Source: Myotis daubentonii (Eukaryota; Chordata; Mammalia; Chiroptera; Vespertilionidae). Taken from it: DNA of 64,000 bases. The stretch is taken from positions 108,190,965 through 108,254,964 of the forward strand of contig NC_081844.1 in the NCBI RefSeq assembly GCF_963259705.1. Reading direction: 5' to 3'. The position numbers and the translations under genes are program-made. The notes under the pieces are model-generated. The model was not told where the DNA came from. It saw only the letters and a program-made list of their open reading frames with translations, and made no database searches. Shown here piece by piece: positions 33,682 through 45,419 of this stretch (position 1 is its first letter; the number at the start of each line of letters is the position of its first letter).

Positions 33682-33742
<61 letters not shown>

Positions 33743-33865
33743 TTTTCTCTTTCCCTCCTTCCCTCACCTTCCACTCAATGGAAAAAATATCCTCAGGTGA
33801 GGATGAACAACAACAAAAATGTTTAAGGTGGTAAATTTTATGTGTATTTTATAATAAGTTCTTTT
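33436..33865 (+). mobile_element. L1M 3' end, split by Ves
   Basis: 'gatggtggtgatggttgcacaac', 'ctactgaactgtacacttaa', [Ves], 'gtggtaaattttatgtgtattt'. Classic L1M 3' UTR. Confidence 0.85.
33523..33818 (+). mobile_element. Ves SINE (older subfamily)
   Basis: Target duplication ATGTTTAAAGTGGT (33509-33522) and ATGTTTAAGGTGGT (33819-33832). (CT)n expansion at about 33684-33735; tail 'aatatcctcaggtgaggatg'. Confidence 0.94.
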
Positions 33866-34262
33866 AAAACTGGGGGGCAGGATGAAGGGAGAAGCCAGGG
33901 TCTGTCCCCACCTCTTTCCGGGTGGCGTCACCAACACAGCTCCGCCTCCTTAATGGCTCTGGTGCCCATCACACTGTGTCTCCCTCCACGGGTCAGTCAC
34001 AGCCCCCCTACCCCTACAGGATCCAAGGCCCTGGCCATGACTCCGCCTTCCCCCCAAGTGGCTGCAGACCCCGGGCTCCAGGAAAAGCACCTCCTCCCTC
34101 CGTCTGGCCAATCCAAGGGCTGCTGCTCATCACGGAGCCGCTTCACTTCACACTTGGGCTTCCCACTCTCGAATCACCTGGGTAACCAACAAACCCACTG
34201 CGTCGCAATACCCAGGTGGCTTCTCTTTTCCTAGTGCACACTGTCTGTTCTTCACCCTCATG
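33866..34262. other. Single-copy DNA
   Basis: No gene or repeat recognised. Confidence 0.45.
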
Positions 34263-34482
34263 CAGTGCTTCTCAACCTCGGCTGCACATGAGAGTCACCT
34301 GGGAATCGTTTTAAAATCCTGATTTCTGGGCCTCCTCCTCCGGAAATAGTTTTTTTCTTATGGGGTGGGGCCACAACATTAGTAACAAAGAAACAGAATT
34401 TCCGGAGGATGATGCTCAGAAATCAGGGTTTTAAAAAGATTCCCAGGTGATTCTAACGTGCAGCCAAGGTTGAGAACCACTG
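34263..34482 (+). mobile_element. MER5-type hAT fossil, near-palindromic
   Basis: Left 'cagtgcttctcaacctcggc' and right 'gccaaggttgagaaccactg' are long inverted ends ('tgcacatgagagtcacctggg' against 'cccaggtgattctaacgtgca'). Flanks CCCTCATG/GCCTAATG are a worn 8-bp duplication (6 of 8). Confidence 0.8.
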
Positions 34483-34611
34483 GCCTAATGAATGGCTCTC
34501 CTGTGGCAAGGGGCTCCCAGCAGAGACCCCAGCGGTCCCTGGCTGGCTGGGGGGCCCGGGGGGGCGGGGGGGGGGTCAAGCAGAAGTCTGCACCTTTCCC
34601 TGCCTCTAGAG

Positions 34612-35008
34612 CAGCGGTTCTCAACCTCTGGTTCGCGACCCCTTTGGGGGTCGAACGACCCTTTCACAGGGGTTGCCTAAGACCATCGGAAAACACATAT
34701 ATAATTACATACTGTTTTTGTGATTAATCACTATGCTTTAATTATTTTTATTTTTTTAAATTTTTATTCTTTTTTTTATTGCTAAAAGTATTACAAAGGG
34801 TATTACATATGAATCACTATGCTTTAATTATGTTCAATTTGTAACAATGAAAATACATCCTGCATATCAGATATTTACATTATGATTCATAACAGTAGCA
34901 AAATTACAGTTATGAAGCAGCAACGAAAATAATTTTATGGTTGGGGGCCACCACCACATGAGGAACTGTATTAAAGGGTCGCGGCATTAGGAAGGTTGAG
35001 AGCCGCTG
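34612..35008 (+). mobile_element. SPIN-like hAT, full-length, with L1 insert
   Basis: Terminus CAGCGGTTCTCAACCTCTGG; right end 'ggaaggttgagagccgctg'. Perfect 8-bp duplication CTCTAGAG at 34604-34611 and 35009-35016. It contains the complete middle block (the 'cctgcatatcagatatttac' stretch) and a 66-bp L1-tail insertion at 34746-34811. Confidence 0.96.
34746..34811 (-). mobile_element. 66-bp L1 3'-tail insertion inside SPIN
   Basis: Only the L1 3' extremity ('ttgctaaaagtattacaaagg', T-rich start = poly-A on the minus strand). 20-bp perfect duplication AATCACTATGCTTTAATTAT at 34726-34745 and 34812-34831. Confidence 0.93.
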
Positions 35009-35016
35009 CTCTAGAG

Positions 35017-38000
35017 CAATCTGCTCAACCCTGAGCCAAACCACAGGCAGCCTGGAGGCTCCGCTTCCCCCGGCAGGTGGGCACGCCAGGCAGACACCCC
35101 ACAGGGGCAGAGGAGAAATGAAAGAGAATGCGCAAGCGCCCTCCCCTCCTGATGGTTCTGTAAGCAGCCACAGCATTGCATTATTCACACCTGCCTGCAG
35201 GAGGCGCTCTCCTCCTCGGGCCTGACCTCCTCCTCCTTCTGTGCCCTGGGCTGGCCTTGGAGACTCCCTGGGAAGTTGTCCCAGAATCTCTCCAATCCAA
35301 CTTTTCCTTAGGTTGGGCCCTGGTTCAATATCTGCCATCCTGAGCGCATCTGCCCCCTGCGTCCAGGTTACCCACACCCTCCCTGGGGACAGCCCTTCTG
35401 CCAAGCCAGGAGAGAGAAAGGAAAGCATGCTCCCTTCCCGGGGGGGGCCATGGCCCCCCGAATCCTGGTGCTTCTTATTGATAGATGCCAGCCTGCCTCC
35501 TGGACACAGACAGAGCGTGGAGAGGCCACCTGCACCCTGGACCCAACTCAGGGACACAGAGCGCAAAGGTGAGAAGGGAGCCCCCCAGGAACCCCAGGCC
35601 ACCCCCTGCATAAAGAATTCTGCCCTGACCTGGGCCCCAGTGGCTCTCAAAGTTTTTTCCCCTCCCCCAGGAAGCGAGCTGAGCTACCAAAGACCCGGTC
35701 TCCAACGTCAGGGGTGAGCAGAAAGACCGTCCCAAGCGGTGAGGGCTCATTTCAGGTGGTCTCCTGACCGGCGGTGCGTGCCAGACGAAACATGGTTTCT
35801 GGTTTGTCTGTGAGGGTATTGCCAGGTGAGATTTGTCTGTGAGGTTAGCATTCGAATCCGCAGACGGCCCTCTCCCGTGGGGGTGGGCTTCCTCCAGGCC
35901 ATCGAGGCCTGAATGGAGCGAAAGGTGGAGGGAGGAGGAATTCTCCCCTTGTTTCTTGCCTCGCTGCTTCTGCTGGAGTATCTCCTCTCATCTCATCTCC
36001 TGCACCTCCAGCCTTGCGGGGCCTCCGCGTGCAGATGGCCCACCGCGGGACTTCTCAGCCTCCGTCATTCCATGAGCCAGGTCCTCACAGCAAGTCAGTG
36101 TGACTGAGTGTGTTCTCCGGAGACCCTGACTGATGGACAAGCCCAAGCGGGGCTTACGGAGACATTCCGTCTGTCCTCTCGGACCCCCTTCCGCCTGTGA
36201 TGACGGCAGCCGGTGTTTGCTCAGTGGTCTCACCATCAAGAGGAGAACATAGATCATCTCATTCAATGCGAGCCTCACGACGCCCTCGGATGTTCCATGA
36301 AGTGGAGGCTAGTCCCGTCCACTGTCACAGAGGAAAGAGTTGCAGGTCAACGCAGCCGAGCCCTGCCTGGAGCCACGCAGCCCAAGGGGGCGGGGCCCAC
36401 CTCCCGCCTGGATCCTCGGGTGCTGAGACCTGGGCGTTCCCAGAACACCACGTTGAGACCGCACGTGTCCACCAACCCTGACCCAGAAACACCACGAGAT
36501 CCTCAATTATTCAAATGAAGCCGCAGCCACATTTATTCTACTCCATGCACCACAATGGACGCTCTAGAGAATGTTTTTCCGTAGGAATTTGAAAGTTGGT
36601 TCCCAAGGGGCCTCTGATGAGCGCTCAGTTAATAAGCACTAGACGGCCCCTCTGGCTTTGCAGAGTAATTAGATTGCATTCCTGTTTCCAACCAGCCCTG
36701 CCTCCTGCATCTCTAAGCAGGCCAGGCGCCCACCCACTGCCCCGAAGGAAGAGGCCAGCCGAGGTGTCTGCCGGGCTGGAGCATAAACTGAGTCCTCAGA
36801 CATCCCCAGGTCAGCCCCCTCCACAACTTACCCCCGACAACAGACGCGGTCCAGGGCACCCTTTCCGCCCAGGCGCCTCTTCGCTCCGGTTTCCAGTATA
36901 CTTTTGACAACACATTTTTTTGCCTTTGAAAGGGGTCAACACACAGGTCCTGCCTGGGGAGCCCTGGTGGACAGGCACTGTAGCAAGTTCAAATCCAATC
37001 TCCACAACTCGGCAGGTAACCTTGGACTTGCGATTGGACTTGCTGAGCTGTTTCTCTGCCCACAGATTGGGGGCAAAGGGGACTCCCCTACTCAAGCCCA
37101 CCCAGCACGGGGCTGGGAGGAGAGAATAAACACCATTCGTTGCTGAGCACAGCAGTAGGGCTGCGAGGGTCGCTGGAGACCTCAGTGAGCGGGAGGCTTT
37201 GAGGATTCTCCCGCGGCCACCGCAGAGAGGACATGAGAGAGGAGTCGCTTGTCTCTGCCGGCTTGGCCTGAGCTGGGGATGGGACAACGGCCACTGACCA
37301 CATGGCCAAGTGAGGTCTGGCTGAGCAGAGGGTGGCCCACAGCTTCTAGGGCTGTCGGGGGCACTGCAAACTGACACCCCGGGCGGAGGTATGGGAGGTA
37401 TGGGAGCTGCCCCCAGGGAGACTTCTTGAGGAAAAGCTCTCTGAGCAGAAACCAGACCCCTTCAGGTGCCCAGCTGGGGTCAGTGGCAGAGCCACAAACC
37501 AATGATATCCATTCAACTTCAAGGCCGGTTTTGCATGACTGTGTCCACTTTCCCCCCCAGGAACGTCACACCCTGACTGATGCAAATGAGACTTTAAGGG
37601 AGAGGAATTTAATGTTAAGTAGCCTGTCCAACGTGGAGCGGGATATGAAAATGTGCCTTCCTCCCTGGAGCCAGTGCCCGCCCCCCCCCCCCGAAATGGG
37701 AAAGGAAGCCCCCTCCCCCAAACAGGAGTCCCTCTCATGACAGTGAGCCCCAAAATCAGCTCATCAGACAAGGACTTCGTACATCGGACGGTGTCTCTGG
37801 AAGGTAGGCCAATGATAATGATGCCTGCAGCTTCCATTTGGGTTGCATTGTCCAGCGGGCGTACAGGGGATGCCCAATGGATGATGGGTGGACGGAGGGG
37901 TGAGCGGGTTATGGAGTGGCCCCCTCACAAGCCAGCACTCCTTACACTTACAGCCTTTCCACGATGATCCAGGCGCAGAAGAGCTGTTTGTGGAAAAGGC

Positions 38001-38850
38001 AGGGAAAGGCAGGAAATTTGCAAACCCTCCTGTTGGCCTCACACTAATAATTCATGCTCGCCTGCATCTAATAAAATATGGAAGCGATTTTACAGGAACA
38101 TTTTGTGCTTTAGCGATTCATTTAACTATTTCCTCCAGGGGCCGAGTCCTATATTCCCATCCAGATGTTCGGGAAGTTCCGTGAATAAATCTGCAAATAT
38201 CAAGATGAGCCGCTCCCCGGCTCCGACCCCCGGGAGCCAGCCTCGCTAATCAAGCCTGGAACTGGGGACCCACAGAAGTCATTCTGGCCTCCACTGCTGC
38301 TCACGGCCTCCGAGCCCAAAGCACCGGGGCCTGTCCTCCTGCTGAGGTGACCCTGAAACTGCTAGAGGAGCCGAGTGCCCAAGGCCCTTTCCTCGGTCAA
38401 GTTCAACCCGTCCCTCGGCAGGGCCCTGAGAGATGAGCGGCCTCCCCGCCCGCCCAGCCCACACCTGGGGAGCTCTAGGAAGGACACGCAGGTGCCACAG
38501 CTGCTGCCGCTGTCCCTCAGACGCCAGGCACACTCCCGTCACTGGGCCGTGACCACCTGTGCCAGCAGCCCCCAGGCTCCTGGCACATCTAGGAGCCGAG
38601 GAACACGGGTGGGTAACACCTTCCCGGAGCTGCCAATCATTCCACTCGCATCGAGATTTTGTGGGTCACCACATGTTTTAATTAAAATTTTAATTTTGAG
38701 ATCATTGTAGATTCACGTGCAGTTATAAGAAATTTTATGGAGAGATCCCATACACCCTCTGCTCAACTCTCCCCCTCCCTCACTGGTAATGTCTTACAAA
38801 ACCGTTGTACAATATCGAGTCTCCCTCTTTTAAAAAATGTTACGTCCTTG
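35017..38850. other. Single-copy intergenic DNA with old fragments
   Basis: No gene found. 36230-36350 resembles MIR in reverse; 38660-38830 is reverse L1M ('tgagatcattgtagattcacgtgcagttataag'). 37960-38190 is AT-rich, repeat-free and looks like a candidate conserved element ('ctaataattcatgctcgcctgc', 'tttagcgattcatttaac'). Confidence 0.5.
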
Positions 38851-39555
38851 CCCGGCTGGTGTGGCTCAGTGGTTGAGCGTTGACCTATAAACCAGGAGGT
38901 CACGGTTCCATTCCCGGACAGGGCACGTGCCCAGGTTGTGGGCTCAATCCCTGATTGGGGGGAGCCGGCACGGCCATGGCATACTCAGCCCCAGGGCGCC
39001 TTATATGCCATGCCAGCTCAGCCTGGTTCAGTGACCCTGAGTGGGGGCGGTGAAAGGCTTAAAAAAGACAGACAAGAGAATGAGAGCTGGGTCTCGGTGG
39101 GACGCTGCCCCTCTGATGGACAGCGCCCGCGCCCACAAGCCGTGTCTTTATTTTATAGCAGATGCCACGAGGCAAAGTAGGAGCGTGATCAAGATGTTTA
39201 CAGCATTCTCGTGGGTTTCAATCCCACTCAACTACATGCACCTGAACTCTATCACTCAGGCACGTGGGGCCACGTGTTCGGACCATCGGTTCAAGCTCAC
39301 AACTATAGCTGTTGGCTATCATTGTGCTGGGAAGGCTCTGCCCTCCAAGCTGGGACTTGCACGTGACAATGAGAGGACTGTGCCCTCTCCTCAGTCCAAG
39401 GCTTGAACCTGTCCAAACACTGTAGCCGCGCCCCATACCTGATCCCCAGTAGGGGGCGTGCAGGAGGCCGCCAACCATGATTCTCTCTCATCATTACTGT
39501 TTCTATCTCTCTGTGCCTCTCCCTCTCTGAAGTCAATAAAAATATATTTTTAAAA
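38851..39555 (+). mobile_element. Ves SINE split by an LTR-like insertion
   Basis: 38851-38951 is the Ves head and middle (ending 'gggctcaatccc'). The Ves resumes at about 39440 ('gatccccagtagggggcgtgcagg') and ends with 'gaagtcaataaaaatatattt' near 39555. The two halves join without loss. Confidence 0.85.
38952..39439 (-). mobile_element. LTR-like insertion, possibly ERV2 class
   Basis: On the minus strand, 'ctataaaataaagacacgg' combines a TATA box and an AATAAA signal, followed by a C/T-rich 'gacccagctctcattctctt' stretch, as in class II LTRs. ATCCC occurs at both borders. The ends are not clean TG..CA, so the class is uncertain. No coding sequence. Confidence 0.4.
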
Positions 39556-42540
39556 GAAACATCCCGTGTCTATTTGCTAACATGTGATAGGAAGTATATG
39601 TTCACCAAATTGAGACTCTTGACTCCCCGCTCCCACTCTAAAACCTGTCTGACTCGGCCACCCAGTGTTTCCCATTTTGATACATCCCCTCCCACCCTTC
39701 CACCCCCCCCCCCCCCCACACACACACACAAGCATACAAATCCCAAATTCGGGATTTCTCTTCCACCTCCTTGAATTCTCCCAAATCCAAACTAGCAACC
39801 AGTCCTACACATCCTGGTGTACCCGCTCTTCCACTGGCCAGTGTCCCTGGCATTGCCCACTGCCGGGGCTCTTCAGAACTGGCCACGGAGTTTGCAGGCC
39901 CCATGGAGCGTGAGCGCACGGAGCCTCTCGTGCAAAAATTACTAAGAATTTCACTGTGGCGGCAGCACAGCACGCAACCTAGCGCAGGGCCCTTCCGAGT
40001 GCGGCGGTGGCCTGCACAGCCCCGCACCACGAAGCCCACCTGCCCTTCAACAGCTGACGACGACCAACCAGGAGAGAGAGACCACACACAATGGGGAAAC
40101 CGAGGCATCTCAGGCGGGACCTGTTACAGGCCTGGGGCGTCTGCTGTGTGATTTGGGGGGGCGGGGCTCAGGGGAGCACGGCTTCGCTCCGGGTTGGATG
40201 CCATCGGGAATCAGGGGGAAAGCGATGATGGGGCATCTGAACAATTCTTCTCTAGAGGATGGACAGGACAGAGCCAGAGCTGTGATTGCATTTTTTAAAA
40301 AGAGGAGTCACGCTAGCCAGGATGGAGGATGTTGGGTTCGTTTTGTGGTTGGAACGGCGTCTGGTTTTGTTTGTGTGCAGGCATGGTCTCCCTATGGGGT
40401 CTCGTGGCTGCCTTGATCCATCGTGGTCACGGAGAGGCCTGGTCCGAGGTTGGTGAGCCGTGACATTGTCTGTGCCCAACAGGAGAATGCCTCTTCTCTC
40501 CCTCACCCATCACCTCCGGCCCAGCTGCAGGCAGCAGGGCGCCTACCACGCCTCCCCGCCTGAGGTCTGTTCTCCGTAGAGTCACCAGCGCGGTCCTGCT
40601 CTGCGGACTCTGCCTCCAGCTGAGCAAACCCACCTGGGCCCGGAGCTGCCCTGGGCACCGGCCACCTGGTCTTCCTGGGCGCAGAGAGAAATACAGTTTC
40701 TAAGAAGGAGAGGGGACGCTCAGAGTGAAGAATAATCTGAAGTGAGAATGTGAGTGACGCCCGGGAAGACATGGGAGGTGAGCACGGCCGGAAACGTGCA
40801 AGAAAGAAATCTGAGAAAAGAAAATGAAGCTTTCACACCCAGCAAGCCCAGCCCCAGCCAGGCGCAGACACTGCCCCGAGGCCGCCGCCCCACGGCCTCA
40901 CAATCCCCTCGCCTGGAGGTCGGCGCCAGCGATGATTCATCTGATTCATCTGCCGTGGTGATATTTTATTTCCAGGTTTAAAAAAAAATAGAATAACTCT
41001 TTGGTGCACCTCCATCCTCTCAGCCCCTAGGTAAACAGAGGTTATGGCCACTCTGGATTTCTTTAAAAAAAAAAAAGTCTCAGCCCCACCCCCACCCACC
41101 ACCCATGCTCATCCCTAGTCAGGTGGCAACTAGAAAAATTCCTTTTTACAGAAAACTGAGTGACATTTCGGTCCCCAACCAAAAAGCTAGTCCTCTGCCC
41201 TCTGGTGAAAGCTTCCCGTTGACAAGAATACAGGGGTACCCGCAGAGTGACAAGCTCCAGTGAGCGAGAGGGGTGGGACCCAGAGCTGGGGGAGGGGCAG
41301 CGGGCCTCAGAGAGAACCGGATTCTCCCCTAGGGATGTGGGGATGGAGAGAGACGTGCAGACCCCAGAGCTCACGCTGCCGGCTTCTCATGTCTGGATGG
41401 AGGTGGGATTCGCGCTTCTGAGAAGCAGAAGGAGGCCCGCGGGGGCTGGAGGAGAGAGGGGAACATGAAGTCATGGTCGCAGAGAGTGGGAGAGCGAGCC
41501 TACGGAAAGTGGGGGGCTTGCTTGCGGGCAGCATGGGGCGCCCACTCCTGTACGTCCCTGATGGTGAATATACTAGTAAAGTGAAGGGAGCCAGGCTGAT
41601 GGTGCGATTTTCCCGGGATGCTGGGCGGCCTGCGTGTGGGAAGAGAACCAGCCAGTGTGTGTCATCCGTGCTGGGGTTTGCTCAGCGGGGGGCGATGGTA
41701 GGAGAGAGAGGCGAGGGAGTTGGCTAAATAAGGGACCATGAGTAAGGAAGGGAGCACCAGCGAGGAGATGGTGGGCCCTCTGGGGAGGCCAGCGGGCGGG
41801 TGGGGTGGCGTGGAGTGAGGGGGGGGGTGCTTGGGTCTCTCTGCTAGAACATGGCAGGGCCCCGGTTGTGACCAGGGGAAGGGTGGCTGAGTGGGGGTGT
41901 TGGGAAGATCCCTGGAGGTGAGGATGTCAAGGTAGCGATAGACCAGGGGGCGGGATGGCCACCCACATGGGTCATTGAAATATGGCAGGAGGATGGAGGA
42001 GACGGTTGGCCAGGAGGGGAAATCTTCAGCGAGTGACCAGCAGACCGACAGACGGCAGCCACCCAGAGGGACGACAGGTAAGTGGCTGGCTTTTGAGTGA
42101 GAAAGCAAGGGAAATGTCCTAGAAGCAGCATGGGGGATGCCGCCCCAGCTCAGATTCTGCAGGTTGGGGGTGGGGGCGGATAAGAGAAGAAAGGCCCCAT
42201 GGGAGAGGGCACGGGGCGAGGCGATGAGCCAGGTAAGAGGGAGCCGAACCTGCCCAGAAGGGGCCACGCCTGGAGGGGGCTTGCTGGCCACTGATCTAGT
42301 GGTGCCGTCCATCCAGGCTGAGAAGGTGAGAAGGATGGGGGGGGGGGGGGGGGAGGAGGTGTCAGATTAGAGAGAAAAGAGGGTCCATGACTTGGAGGTT
42401 TGATGCTTTGGGGGTGGGCGAATTAAGAAGGCAAGCAAGGCATGATGGGAATAGCCCTGTATGGCCCCCAGAGGAAAACACCATATCAAGCTGTGGGGTT
42501 TGAACAGCGTGGGAGTTTCAGGCCAACTGCTAGGGTGACA
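39556..42540. other. Single-copy intergenic DNA
   Basis: No gene recognised. Contains a C-run with (CA)n (about 39704-39732), poly-A/T runs (40980, 41066) and a G-run at 42338-42352. 41200-42340 is purine-rich and could be old LTR-internal sequence; no family assigned. Confidence 0.45.
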
Positions 42541-42554
42541 GCGCCCCCTGGTGG
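42541..42554 (-). promoter_or_regulatory. Candidate CTCF site in single-copy DNA
   Basis: 'gcgccccctggtgg' reads CCACCAGGGGGCGC on the minus strand, matching the CTCF core. It is not in a recognised transposon. Occupancy is inferred only. Confidence 0.65.
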
Positions 42555-42832
42555 CTGAGGCAAGTGGACGTTCTGCAGCGGCCAAGCTTGCACCAGGTGC
42601 TGCCACTACTAGTAAGGGGCCGGGCGGCCCTAGCAACAAACGCCATGACAACGAAGCCCAGGCGCCCAGAGCCCAGGCCTTTCCCATTATCGTTACCTGT
42701 GGGAAGATTCCAGCCCCATCAGTTCATCGTCAGGAGTAAGAAACAACACTCGCCCGATGCGTCCTATCTCCCCAGTGTCTCTGTCCATGAATGGCTTAAC
42801 ACCTGTTACCCTTGAGAAAGAGATGTATCTCT

Positions 42833-42982
42833 CGATTCCGGTCAAGGGCATGTACCTTGGTTGCGGGCACATCCCCCTACCCCAATAGGGGGTGTGCAGA
42901 AGGCAGCTGATCGATGTTTCTAACTCTCTATCCCTCTCCCTTCCTCTCTGTAAAAAATCAATAAAATATATATTTTTAAAAA
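42833..42982 (+). mobile_element. Ves SINE, 5'-truncated
   Basis: Starts at the B box ('cgattccggtcaagggcatg') and runs to the tail 'tcaataaaatatatattt'. The head is missing. Confidence 0.9.
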
Positions 42983-42984
42983 CT

Positions 42985-43500
42985 TTCCAACCTCAATAAA
43001 AATGTGAAAGAATTTTATAGTACATTCCCATGTACCCACCATCTGGATTCCCCAATTAACATTTTATTATGCTCACTTTGTCACATGTCTACCCAACTCT
43101 CGCTCTACCCATCCAACAAGCTGTGTATTTGGGGGGGGGGGTGCATTTCAAAATGAGTTCTGACATCAGCGCAACTCACCCCTAAACACTTCAGCACAGA
43201 TATTATTAACTGGAGTCCACTGTTTTGTGACAGCCATTCCTTTCTGTTGAGGTCAATATGCATACAGTGAGATGCACACATCTTAAATGTGCCATCCAAT
43301 CGCTTTTGACAAATGCACACACCGGTGTAACCCATATTCCCATTAAGACAACAGCACCGTCACCCCAGAAAGCTCCTTCCTGCTCCTTCCCAGGCGACAC
43401 CCCCTCCTGTTCCCCAGGCAACCACTGTTCTGATTGTTCCCATCAGAGAAGAGGGTTTGCCTGTTCTAGAACTTACTTTACCTGGAACTGAAAGTATGGA
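42985..43500 (-). mobile_element. L1M 3'-end (reverse)
   Basis: 'tacattcccatgtacccacc', 'aattaacattttattatgctcac', 'ttgaggtcaatatgcatacagtgagatgc' and 'aaccactgttctgattgttcc' are reverse L1M. Confidence 0.75.
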
Positions 43501-43504
43501 CTCT

Positions 43505-43680
43505 TGGGTGCAGCAGCGTCTGACTTCAGGAAGCTGCCCAGGTGATCCTGATGGGCCGGCAGGGCTGGGAACCGCCTGGGCTCCTGCCTTCCGCAGGTGA
43601 CAGATGAGGAAACTGAGGCTCAGAGCACATTGGCCTTACGCCACAGCTAATTGGCTACAGAATTGACTTGAAGAACCAAG
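43505..43680. mobile_element. MER5-like and MIR fragments
   Basis: 43510-43560 resembles the MER5A right half ('gaagctgcccaggtgatcctgatg'). 43590-43680 is a MIR in reverse ('acagatgaggaaactgaggctcagag'). Confidence 0.6.
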
Positions 43681-44240
43681 GTTGGCAGACGAGTGAAGCA
43701 GGAGCTTTAAGTGAGTGGCCCAGTGAAGGCCCGCGAGGCCGGCCGAGGTCTGGGACACGCGGCGTCAGTGGGTTCCAGGCAGGCTGTGCCTCCGCGCCTC
43801 GCAGAGCAGCGTGTCCGGTGAGAAAAGTCACATTCCTCTTCCTGCAACCTCGCAGTCGTTGCACCAGACGTAAGAACAACTGTGCTTTTTTGCATTTGCA
43901 CTCTGTGACTCATTTTGCATATTATTCTCAGTATCTTGTGATAGCTTAGTTCTTTAAAATGTGTGGATTTGCATACGAGTATTTGCTGCAATTTGAAAGT
44001 GGGATTGTTATAATTTTGGGAGTAGAATTCTTTGTCCTTGAGGGACACATTTTCAATATAATGAAAGTCAGTGGGAAGATAAGACTCTGCGTATAGAAAA
44101 TTACTTTGGAGACAAATTTCCAATATCTTTTATACTTTAAAACAATGAGTTGTGTTGTTATTAAAAAGCAACTTTATTCAATTATGTTTATTTCCTTCTC
44201 TATTTTATACTCTTTCTCATTCAATATAGATTTGAAATGA
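43681..44240. other. Single-copy DNA
   Basis: 43880-44200 is AT-rich and non-coding. No gene recognised. Confidence 0.45.
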
Positions 44241-44248
44241 CTCTAGAG

Positions 44249-44467
44249 CAGGGGTGGGCAAACTTTTTGACTCGAGGGCCACAATGGGTTCTTAAACTGG
44301 ACTGGAGGGCCAGAACAAAAGCATGGATGGAGTGTTTGTGTGAACTAATATAAATTCAAAGTAAACATCATTACATAAAAGGTACGGTCTTTTTTTTTTT
44401 TTTTTTTAGTTTTATTCATTTCAAACGGGCCGGATCCGGCCCGCGGGCCGTAGTTTGCCCACGGCTG
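44249..44467 (+). mobile_element. Non-autonomous hAT element
   Basis: Starts CAGGGGTGGGCAAACTTTTTG and ends 'ccgtagtttgcccacggctg'. 8-bp duplication CTCTAGAG (44241-44248) / CTCTAGAA (44468-44475), one mismatch. Internal poly-T at 44391-44407. Confidence 0.93.
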
Positions 44468-44475
44468 CTCTAGAA

Positions 44476-45075
44476 AGAGCACCTGTGAGAAAGTCAAAAT
44501 TAAAAACCAAAACTGGGTATTAAAGGTAGGACATCGAGGTGAAGGAAAGTAAACATGCAAATATGCAGGCTCTACCTACCCAAGTGGTTAATGAGTTACA
44601 GTTGAGTTGTGAATTTGGCTCTGAGCTCCCCGGCAGCTGAAGGGAAAAGAGACCCAGTCTTTTAGTGATGCTCATTTTGGGAAAAGAGGAAGCATATCGC
44701 TTCCTGGAAGAGCAGAGCTGTTCCCAGGACTTAGCAAGAGATGAGATTTCTTACGACAGAGGGAGCATTGCATGATGTAAGGGACCGTGTCCTTGGCATC
44801 CCCAAAGCAGAGAGAACAGAATCACTTGCCTGAGCCACGTTGTTGTCCATATGACTCATCTGAAGCCCAGTGCGCGATGCTGCACGAAACTCTCTTGAGT
44901 TTCTCTTTATAACCAACCGAAGTGTTTTAAGACATTTAGCTGTTGGCACCATCCTTCCATCAATGACTCCCAACTTTACAGTCACCCAACTCCAGGCGTA
45001 TTCATTCAATGCCTCACACACATCTCTTGGGCTCTAGTCCACCTTTTAAAAAATGTCTCTTTTCCTTTTTCTTTT
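44476..45075. other. Single-copy DNA
   Basis: No gene or repeat recognised. Confidence 0.45.
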
Positions 45076-45079
45076 TAAA

Positions 45080-45328
45080 TCCTCACCTGAAGATATGTGT
45101 TGTTGTTTTTTTATTGATTTTTAGAGAGGGAGGGAGGGAGAAGGGGAGAGAGGGAGAGAGAGGGAAGAAGGGGGTGGGGAGAGAGAAACATTGACTGGTC
45201 GCCTTCCATACACTCCCTGACTGGGGAGTGACCCTGCAACCTACGTATGTGCTCTGATCAGGAATGAAACCTACTACCTTTTGGGGTACAGGACGATGCT
45301 CCAACCAACTGAGACATCTGGTCAGGGC
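45080..45328 (-). mobile_element. Ves SINE (older subfamily)
   Basis: 'cctcacctgaagatatgtg' tail, 'tattgatttttagagaggg', GA-rich core, 'ccaactgagacatctggtcaggg' head. Confidence 0.85.
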
Positions 45329-45419
45329 TCTAAGCCATATAAACTCAACAGCCAAAACACCTGCTCTTCCCCTAAACACCTGCTCCATCTGCAACCCCCC
45401 CCCCCCAGCTGATGACAAT

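Noticed and set aside
34910..35650. 246-codon minus-strand open frame
   Set aside because: Overlaps the SPIN terminus and GC-rich sequence; no domain.
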